Shown one piece after another: positions 45,302 to 52,833 of a stretch of DNA of 64,000 nt. This DNA is from Pseudomonadota bacterium (lineage in GTDB: Bacteria > Pseudomonadota > Gammaproteobacteria > Burkholderiales > Thiobacillaceae): NCBI GenBank assembly GCA_029558905.1, contig JAKQCX010000015.1:124001-188000 (forward strand), read 5' to 3'. A program made the position numbers and the translations under genes. Each line of letters starts with the position of its first letter. Position 1 is the first letter of the stretch. The notes under the pieces were generated by a model, which was not told where the DNA came from, did no database searches, and was given only the letters and a program-made list of their open reading frames with translations.

Positions 45302-46432
45302 TCAGCGTGCGTGTGCACCCGTGCAAAGGATCTGGGGATCGCTGGCCCCGCTGGTGGCCATGGTTTCCAGGTTGCGCAGCACCTCCAGGCTGGCGGCCTC
45401 CATGTGACCCAGTTCCTCCAACCCGGCTTCATGCTCATCGGCGTGGAAGTGGCGCAGGGCCTTCACACCGTGTGCATGCACCGCCACATGCGGAGATTCG
45501 ATTTCGCGGTATCCGGGCAGCCGGGAGAAGCAGGCCCGGCCATCACCCTCGTAATACCATTTGCCCAGGCGGCACCCGGTATGGCTGGCGAAGTCAGCCT
45601 CACGCTTGTCGGACTGACCCAGAAACACCTTGTAGACCTCCATCTTGAATACCAGATGATCCACCTTGGCGGTTTCCACGAAGCTGCGCAGGGCGCTGGC
45701 GGCGATGGTACCCAGCATGTCCGCTGAGGAATGCACCAGGTCCTGCATGCCCTGGCGCGCGCGCGCGCCATTGGTGCGAATCAGCTCGATCTGCGCGGGA
45801 TCCAGGGCCACTTGGGAACGCACGCCCTCCGCGCCCTCCTGTACCATGCGCACCAGCTGGGAGATCTCCTCCGTGGCGCGTCGGGTACGTTCCGCGAGCT
45901 TGCGCACCTCATCGGCCACCACGGCGAAGCCACGCCCGTATTCCCCCGCCCGCGCCGCCTCGATGGCGGCATTCAGGGCCAGCAGATTGGTCTGATCGGC
46001 AATGTCATGGATGAGCTGCACGATGCCGCCGATCTCCGCCGTGCGCTCGTGCAGCTGGCTGACTGCCTGGGCTGTATGATCCAGGCGCTCCACGAACCCC
46101 CCCAGGCTACCGGTCAGCTGGCCGATGACGTCCAGATTCGCTCCCATGTCCTGACAGGCCACGCCCACGCGATCGGCTTCCTGCCGCATGGCCTGTGACA
46201 GGGCGGCCATGGAGGACTGGGATTCCTTCATGGAATCTCCGAAGCGTGCCATCTGTCGGGAGACGCCACCGAGCAGGCGCACCTGGCCCTCCTGCCGGGC
46301 TCGGTCTGCCTCCCGCTCCCCGTCCCGCGCCCGGACATCTTCCAGTCGCGCGCGCAACGAGGCGTTCTCTTGCTCCAGTTCCCGTATGCGGGCCAGCTGC
46401 AGCGTATCCCCCTTGTCTTTCACAAACCACAT
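45302..46432 (-). CDS. Cytoplasmic methyl-accepting chemotaxis protein with CZB zinc-binding domain
   Basis: A 376-residue soluble chemoreceptor without membrane segments. A short N-terminal coiled coil ([20 protein letters not shown]) is followed by a signalling domain whose hairpin tip region [24 protein letters not shown] is intact. A C-terminal CZB domain follows, with the zinc ligands in [26 protein letters not shown] and [13 protein letters not shown] receptors such as TlpD sense zinc or oxidants. I chose the ATG at 46432, with GGGGG upstream, over a TTG at 46450. A sigma-28-type promoter precedes it, fitting a motility role. Confidence 0.92.
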   Translation of the reverse strand: MWFVKDKGDTLQLARIRELEQENASLRARLEDVRARDGEREADRARQEGQVRLLGGVSRQMARFGDSMKESQSSMAALSQAMRQEADRVGVACQDMGANLDVIGQLTGSLGGFVERLDHTAQAVSQLHERTAEIGGIVQLIHDIADQTNLLALNAAIEAARAGEYGRGFAVVADEVRKLAERTRRATEEISQLVRMVQEGAEGVRSQVALDPAQIELIRTNGARARQGMQDLVHSSADMLGTIAASALRSFVETAKVDHLVFKMEVYKVFLGQSDKREADFASHTGCRLGKWYYEGDGRACFSRLPGYREIESPHVAVHAHGVKALRHFHADEHEAGLEELGHMEAASLEVLRNLETMATSGASDPQILCTGAHAR

Positions 46433-46468
46433 GTCTGCCCCCGGATGCAATAAGCGTGACAGGCCGAA

Positions 46469-46495
46469 ATATCGGCCAGCCGCACGGGAGCTTTA
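46469..46495 (-). promoter_or_regulatory. Sigma-28 (FliA)-type promoter before the chemoreceptor
   Basis: On the minus strand TAAAGCTC, 11 bases, then GCCGATAT: six of eight and seven of eight consensus positions with exact spacing. The predicted start is about 30 bases before the ATG. A GGCCGA-TATT-TCGGCC inverted repeat (46462-46477) overlaps the -10 element. Confidence 0.75.
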
Positions 46496-46618
46496 AGAAG
46501 ACCTCGAAATTTCGCGGGTTGGCTCGCGCAACACGGCGAGGAACCTGCAGCGGCGACACCCTTCGCCGCATCGGCCCGCAATCAGTGCTGACTTTGCCTC
46601 ACCGGTCCCCGGCGGACA

Positions 46619-48118
46619 TCAACGAGGCCCGCCTGGATCGGTCAGGCCCAGGATGGTGGCCCGCATGCGCCACACCATGTACACCCCGGGTATCCCCAAG
46701 AGTACCGCCACCACGAAGAAGGCGGGCCAGCCGATGCTCTCCGCCATCACTCCCGCCAAGGGGCTGACATAGATGCGGCCGATGGAGGCCAGGGCCGAGA
46801 GCAGGGCATAATGGGTGGCGGTATAGCGCTGGTTGCACAGGCTCATGAGCAGGGCCACGAAGGCGGCGGTGCCCATGCCGCTGGTGACGTTCTCGGCGGC
46901 AATGGCGAACATGAGCAGGCCGTCGATCTGGGCCGGCTGGGTCAGGGCCATGAAGCCCCAGTCGAAGGGCTGCAGGCCGAAACCACCCCAGGCCCCCCGG
47001 CCCAATACCGCCAGGGCGTAGAAACCGAAGTTGGCGAACATCTGCAACAGGCCGAAGAGCAGCAGGGCGCGATACAGGTTGAGACGCAGCATCAGGGCCC
47101 CTGCCAGCAGTGCGCCGAAGATGGTGAGCCAGATGCCGATGATCTTGTTGACGATGCCCACCTCCGCCTGGGTGAAGGCCATGCCCTTGATGAGGAAGGG
47201 GGTGGTCAGGCTGCCGGCGAAGGCATCCGACAGCTTGTAGAGCACGATGAGCAGCAGAAAGGCCCAGGCCCCGGGCTGGGTGAAGTAGGAGGTCAGGGAA
47301 CGGCTCAGGGTCTCGAATCCCACCTTGCGGGCCGCCCAGCCCCCCAGCGGCAAGGCGCAGGCGATGCCCGCCAGCACGAACAGCAGCCGCACCCATTTGT
47401 TGGGGTCATTCGGGTCCAGGCCCAGGGTGGTGAGCAGCCAGCGGCTGAGGAAGGCCCCCACCAGCACCCCCGTCACCAGGGCGAAAAAGCCCAGCAGTTC
47501 CCGCCATGGATCCGAGGCCAGCGGTCTGGATTCCCCCGCCACCCGAGGCGTGGCAAGCAGGGAGAAGGCCGCCGCCGCCACCATGATCCAGGCCATGATG
47601 CGGTACACCTGGCTCCAGCCCCACTGTTCCGCCCAGATGAGCGCGATGCCCCCGGACAGGATCATGCCGATGCGGTAACCGAACACCGCCAGGGAACCTC
47701 CCAGTCCCCGCTCATGCGGGGACAGCACATCGGTGCGGTAGGCGTCGATGACCACATCCTGGGAGGCGGACAGAAAGGCCACCAGCACTGCCACGCCGGC
47801 AAAGGCCAGGGGGGTCTCGCGGGGCGACAGGCCGGACATCCACCACAGGGTGCCGGCCATGACCAGCTGGGTGAGCACCAGCCAACCCTTGCGGCGGCCG
47901 AAGAAGGGCGGCTCGAAGCGATCCATGAGCGGTGCCCAGAGGAACTTGAAGGTGTAGGGGATGCCCACCAGGCCGAGAAAGCCGATGGTGGCGATGTCCA
48001 CGCCTTCCACCGTGAGCCAGGCCTGCATGGCCTGGCCGGTGAGTGACAGGGGCAGACCCGAGGCGAAGCCCAGGAAGAGGACGGCGACGAGACGTTGAAT
48101 GGCGGCGAATGAATGCAT
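46619..48118 (-). CDS. ampG: AmpG-family muropeptide permease (MFS)
   Basis: A 499-residue major-facilitator protein with about 12-14 membrane segments. AmpG takes up anhydromuropeptides released by lytic transglycosylases for recycling. Family marks include the N-terminal LFLGFASGLPLSLTGQAMQAWL and KFLWAPLMDRF, then SASQDVVIDAYRTDVLSPHERGLGG in the middle. I chose ATG 48118; the upstream extension has no similarity. Its presence fits the RlpA, PBP and carboxypeptidase genes in this window. It is divergent from the aminotransferase gene across 283 bases. Confidence 0.92.
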   Translation of the reverse strand: MHSFAAIQRLVAVLFLGFASGLPLSLTGQAMQAWLTVEGVDIATIGFLGLVGIPYTFKFLWAPLMDRFEPPFFGRRKGWLVLTQLVMAGTLWWMSGLSPRETPLAFAGVAVLVAFLSASQDVVIDAYRTDVLSPHERGLGGSLAVFGYRIGMILSGGIALIWAEQWGWSQVYRIMAWIMVAAAAFSLLATPRVAGESRPLASDPWRELLGFFALVTGVLVGAFLSRWLLTTLGLDPNDPNKWVRLLFVLAGIACALPLGGWAARKVGFETLSRSLTSYFTQPGAWAFLLLIVLYKLSDAFAGSLTTPFLIKGMAFTQAEVGIVNKIIGIWLTIFGALLAGALMLRLNLYRALLLFGLLQMFANFGFYALAVLGRGAWGGFGLQPFDWGFMALTQPAQIDGLLMFAIAAENVTSGMGTAAFVALLMSLCNQRYTATHYALLSALASIGRIYVSPLAGVMAESIGWPAFFVVAVLLGIPGVYMVWRMRATILGLTDPGGPR

Positions 48119-48375
48119 GCTCAAAGGTTGCCCATGAGGAAGGCTGCGAGCGATACACACGGTCCCGCGGGCGCGGGCCGATCATAGCCGTGAACGCGCG
48201 CGCCGTCGTGGCCCACTTGGGTGCCCCGGGATTGTAGGCCGGACCGGACCCTGTTCCGCGGGGGCAAGGAGCCTTGCCGCGTCCGGGCGGTTGCCTTACC
48301 GGATTCCGGTCTTCGCCGGAAGGTGACGTCCGGGTATGGCAGGGCACCCCCTACCGCATCCCGGACATAGAATGC

Positions 48376-48391
48376 CCAGGTTTCAACCTGG
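48376..48391. promoter_or_regulatory. Near-perfect 16-base palindrome before the class V aminotransferase
   Basis: CCAGGTT-TC-AACCTGG lies 10 bases upstream of the aminotransferase ATG in the divergent ampG intergenic region. It could be an operator or the stem of a leader hairpin. No promoter hexamers could be assigned around it. Confidence 0.5.
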
Positions 48392-48401
48392 TCTGATTGT
48401 C

Positions 48402-49532
48402 ATGCACGCCCCACGCATTTCCTCTTTCCTGCCTCCCCGCCGCATCCTCATGGGCCCCGGTCCTTCCGACGTACCGCGACGCATCCTGGAGGCCATGGCA
48501 CGACCCACCATCGGGCATCTGGATCCGGCCTTCGGCGACATGATGGAGCAGACCAAGGCGCTGCTGCGCTATGCCTTCCAGACCCAGAACGAACTCACCT
48601 TCCCGGTCTCAGGCCCGGGCTCCGTGGGCATGGAGACCTGCTTCGTGAACCTGGTGGAGCCGGACGACGAGGTCATCGTCTGCGTCAACGGTGTGTTCGG
48701 CGGGCGCATGCTGGAGAACGTGCGGCGTTGCGGCGGCGTGCCTGTAGTGGTGGAGGATGCCTGGGGCCGGGCGGTGGACCCGGACAAGGTGGAGGCCGCC
48801 TTCACCTCCCACCCCAACGCCCGGGCGCTGGCCTTCGTGCATGCGGAGACCTCCACCGGCGCCCAGTCCGATGCCGCTGCCCTTGCGGGCATCGCCCGCA
48901 AGTATGGCGCCCTGACCATCATGGACTGCGTAACCTCCCTGGGGGGTACACCGGTGCGCATCGACCAGTGGGGCATCGACGCGGCCTATGCCGGCAGCCA
49001 GAAATGCCTGTCCTGCACCCCGGGCCTGTCGCCCGTGACCTTTGGCGAGCGGGCCATCGAGAAGCTGAGGGCACGCAAGACGCCGGTACGGAGCTGGTTC
49101 ATGGACCTTGGCCTGGTGCTGGGCTACTGGAGCGGCACGGGCAAGCGCACCTACCACCATACCGCCCCCATCAATCCGCTCTACGGCCTGCACGAGGCCC
49201 TGGTGATGTTGGCGGAGGAAGGTATCGAGGCGGCCTGGGCCCGGCACCGCACCCAGCACGAGGCCCTGAAGATGGGACTGGAGGGGCTGGGGCTGCGCTT
49301 CGTGGTGCCGGAGGCGGAACGCCTGCCCCAGCTGAATGCCGTCGCCTTGCCGGCGGGGGTGGACGATGCCGCTGCACGGGCCCGTCTGCTGCGGGAATTC
49401 AACCTGGAAATCGGTGCCGGCCTGGGTGTCCTGGCGGGCAAGGTCTGGCGCATCGGCCTCATGGGCGCTTCGGCCCGTCGGGAGAATGTGGCGGCCTGCG
49501 TGCAGGCCCTGAAGGCGGTGCTTGCCCCATAG
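48402..49532 (+). CDS. Class V aminotransferase, serine/alanine--glyoxylate type
   Basis: A 376-residue PLP enzyme related to alanine-glyoxylate and serine-glyoxylate aminotransferases, which detoxify glyoxylate made for example in photorespiration of autotrophs. Family marks: the N-terminal LMGPGPSDVPRRIL, the substrate loop VSGPGSVGMETCF, the PLP-contact ALAFVHAETSTGAQ and MDCVTSLGGTPV, and the Schiff-base Lys in YAGSQKCLSCTPG. The C-terminus is complete. I chose ATG 48402 because it starts just before the conserved domain. The preferred amino donor cannot be told from sequence alone. Confidence 0.9.
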   Translation: MHAPRISSFLPPRRILMGPGPSDVPRRILEAMARPTIGHLDPAFGDMMEQTKALLRYAFQTQNELTFPVSGPGSVGMETCFVNLVEPDDEVIVCVNGVFGGRMLENVRRCGGVPVVVEDAWGRAVDPDKVEAAFTSHPNARALAFVHAETSTGAQSDAAALAGIARKYGALTIMDCVTSLGGTPVRIDQWGIDAAYAGSQKCLSCTPGLSPVTFGERAIEKLRARKTPVRSWFMDLGLVLGYWSGTGKRTYHHTAPINPLYGLHEALVMLAEEGIEAAWARHRTQHEALKMGLEGLGLRFVVPEAERLPQLNAVALPAGVDDAAARARLLREFNLEIGAGLGVLAGKVWRIGLMGASARRENVAACVQALKAVLAP

Positions 49533-49567
49533 TGGGGCTCGCATTCCCGATTCCCAGCGCAGTCTGT

Positions 49568-49891
49568 TCAGCGTTCCAGCAAGGGCGCCTTGTCCGGTCG
49601 ACCGTTCCATTCGTCGGCATCGGGCAGTTCTTCCTTCTTCTCGGTGATGGGGGGCCAGAGCTTGCTCAGCTCGGCATTCAGAGCGATGAACGGGCGCTGG
49701 TCCGCGGGTACGTCATCTTCCGGGAAGATGGCGTTGGCCGGACACTCGGCCACGCACAGGTTGCAGTCGATGCATTCGTCCGGATCGATGGCCAGGAAGT
49801 TGGGACCCTCGCGAAAGCAGTCCACGGGACAGACGGTCACGCAGTCCGTGTATTTGCACTTGACGCAGTTTTCGGTGACGACATAGGTCAT
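49568..49891 (-). CDS. fdxA: Seven-iron ferredoxin FdxA
   Basis: A 107-residue ferredoxin with one [3Fe-4S] and one [4Fe-4S] site: the N-terminal series [18 protein letters not shown] and the second [12 protein letters not shown], then a long acidic C-terminal extension ([16 protein letters not shown]). This is the Azotobacter FdI-like type common in betaproteobacteria. The ATG at 49891 with SD TGGAG agrees with the family start MTYVVTENC. It is divergent from trxA across 151 bases. Confidence 0.95.
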   Translation of the reverse strand: MTYVVTENCVKCKYTDCVTVCPVDCFREGPNFLAIDPDECIDCNLCVAECPANAIFPEDDVPADQRPFIALNAELSKLWPPITEKKEELPDADEWNGRPDKAPLLER

Positions 49892-50042
49892 AACTTTTCT
49901 CCAAATGGCTTTTTCGCTAGCATAGCGAAGATTCATGCCGACCCTCCGACCCCCTGCCCATATCTCCGGACCTCCCCGCCAGGTGATCCATCGGCCTCAT
50001 CCAGTCAGCAGCGGTTCCACTCTACACCCAGAGGTTTTCCCC

Positions 50043-50369
50043 ATGAGCGAGCACATTCATTACGTTACCGACGACACCTTCGAGCAGGAAGTCCTGCAAT
50101 CTCCCCTGCCCGTACTGGTGGACTATTGGGCCGATTGGTGCGGTCCTTGCAAGATGATCTCTCCCATCCTGGACGAGGTGGCCAAGGAGTACGCCGGCCG
50201 CCTGAAGCTGTGCAAGCTGAATATCGACGAGAACCAGGGCACGCCGCCCAAATACGGTATCCGCGGCATTCCCACCCTGATGATCTTCAAGAACGGCAAT
50301 GTGGAAGCCACCAAGGTGGGCGCGCTGTCCAAATCTCAGCTCACCGCGTTCGTTGACAGCAACATCTAA
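50043..50369 (+). CDS. trxA: Thioredoxin 1
   Basis: A 108-residue cytoplasmic thioredoxin with the classical active site in [14 protein letters not shown] and the cis-Pro [10 protein letters not shown]. It reduces ribonucleotide reductase and other proteins and supplies electrons to DsbD. The order trxA-rho is as in E. coli. The ATG at 50043 fits the family N-terminus; the open frame before it crosses the divergent promoter region. Confidence 0.97.
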   Translation: MSEHIHYVTDDTFEQEVLQSPLPVLVDYWADWCGPCKMISPILDEVAKEYAGRLKLCKLNIDENQGTPPKYGIRGIPTLMIFKNGNVEATKVGALSKSQLTAFVDSNI

Positions 50370-50417
50370 GCCCCGCTAGCTTCACGGCGTCCGGCGTCCT
50401 GCCGGGCGTCTGGGGTC

Positions 50418-50465
50418 CCGCCCCACCTCTCCCCCCTCCGCCCATCGGGCACCCCCCCTCCCCAG
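50418..50465 (+). promoter_or_regulatory. C-rich leader before rho (possible rut site)
   Basis: The trxA-rho gap is very rich in C and poor in G on the RNA strand, with runs of six and seven C and few G. This is the composition Rho binds. In E. coli rho is autoregulated by attenuation in its leader, so a similar loop is plausible here. Confidence 0.5.
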
Positions 50466-50495
50466 GCCCGCGCGGCCATCTTGCACATCCATCCC

Positions 50496-51755
<1,260 letters not shown>

Positions 51756-51807
51756 GCCAGCTCGGCGGGGTCTCTGGCCACCCGAGGGGTCGGGACCCAC
51801 GGTCCAG

Positions 51808-51832
51808 AAAAAAGGCGGCCCGCAGGCCGCCT
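51808..51832 (-). terminator. Rho-independent terminator of the PEP-CTERM gene
   Basis: On the minus strand an 8-base perfect stem (AGGCGGCC / GGCCGCCT) with a 4-base loop runs directly into six T, about 20 bases after the stop. On the plus strand no T-run follows, so rho itself is not served by it. Confidence 0.88.
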
Positions 51833-51853
51833 GCTCGTTCGGCTTGAACGGTG

Positions 51854-52687
51854 TCAGATTTTCCGACGCCGGGCCAGACCCAGACCGGTCAGGGCCAGGC
51901 CCATGAGAGCCAGCGTGCCCGGCTCCGGCACCACCTGCACTGGCCTGGAGGTGATCTGCACGACGAACTGGGCGGGGGTGTTGGCGGTTTCCATGGTCTC
52001 GAAGCCGATGCACCCTGGCGCGGCGCCCGCCGCGCTGCATGCGGCGCCGGATAGCGGCTGGAGGCCGTTGGTCTTCTCGAAAAAGCTCACGAAGTAGGTG
52101 TGCGAGGAGCTCGCATCATCCGGGTCTGTCATGGTGAAGGAGTAGTTCAGGGCACCCTGGCTGATGACGAAGATATCCGCGCAGCCATTGGCGTTGACCC
52201 CCACGCCATAGGTCCCGCCATCCGCACACGCACTGGGCCTTGGGTCGTTGTCCGTCTCCTCGAAGTTGATCTTGTACGTCATGGTCTGGGAAGGCATCGC
52301 CGGGCCGGCCGGTACCAGAGGGGTCAGCGTCAGGGTGGACCAGATATCGACGGAGCTCAGGCTGGTGCCGGTGATGGGCTGGTTGTAGTGCGTGATGATC
52401 ACGCTGTCCACCGCCGCGCCGTCGGTAAAGACCGGAGAGGAGAGGTAGGGGGTGGAACTGGTGCCGCCCTGCGTGATGGTGAGGCCGCTTTGTCCGCTGC
52501 CGGTGGAAGTTCCCCACCACAGATATTGGGCATTCACGTTGTCTTTCGTGATGCCGGACGCAGGCAGCACGGAGTTGTTGTCGAAACGGGTCCATACCCC
52601 CAGGGACCACTGCGAGATCGCGGTGGCCTGTGCCATGGAAGGCGCGAGGATGGCCGCGCACAGGGTGGAAAGAAGCAGTTTTTTCAT
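51854..52687 (-). CDS. THxN-family PEP-CTERM sorted exoprotein
   Basis: A 277-residue secreted protein. The N-terminus is a signal peptide (MKKLLLSTLCAAILAPSMAQA); the C-terminus has VPEPGTLALMGLALTGLGLARRRKI, that is the PEP motif, a hydrophobic segment and a basic tail, the exosortase A sorting signal. ITHYNQPITG in the middle carries the THxN box, and the Thr/Ser-rich rest suggests a glycosylated surface or matrix protein. PEP-CTERM proteins are tied to exopolysaccharide and floc formation. A sigma-54 promoter lies upstream. No exosortase gene is in the window. Confidence 0.9.
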   Translation of the reverse strand: MKKLLLSTLCAAILAPSMAQATAISQWSLGVWTRFDNNSVLPASGITKDNVNAQYLWWGTSTGSGQSGLTITQGGTSSTPYLSSPVFTDGAAVDSVIITHYNQPITGTSLSSVDIWSTLTLTPLVPAGPAMPSQTMTYKINFEETDNDPRPSACADGGTYGVGVNANGCADIFVISQGALNYSFTMTDPDDASSSHTYFVSFFEKTNGLQPLSGAACSAAGAAPGCIGFETMETANTPAQFVVQITSRPVQVVPEPGTLALMGLALTGLGLARRRKI

Positions 52688-52729
52688 GATGACACTCCTT
52701 CGAGTCGCTGCGTCGGGTATGCAGCTATA

Positions 52730-52746
52730 AGCATTAAGTGTGCCAA
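52730..52746 (-). promoter_or_regulatory. Sigma-54 promoter of the PEP-CTERM gene
   Basis: On the minus strand TTGGCACACTTAATGCT: the -24 box TTGGCAC is perfect, and the -12 box ATGCT matches TTGCW at four of five. The GG-GC distance is exactly right. The predicted start is about 30 bases before the ATG. PEP-CTERM genes are known targets of RpoN with PrsK/PrsR in related bacteria. Confidence 0.78.
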
Positions 52747-52833
52747 TATATTTTCTCTTTAGTAATAAACTACTTGCGCGCGACGCGGGAAACCCCGGAC
52801 CGGAGGTGTAAGAAAAATCGACGCTGGCAAGGC

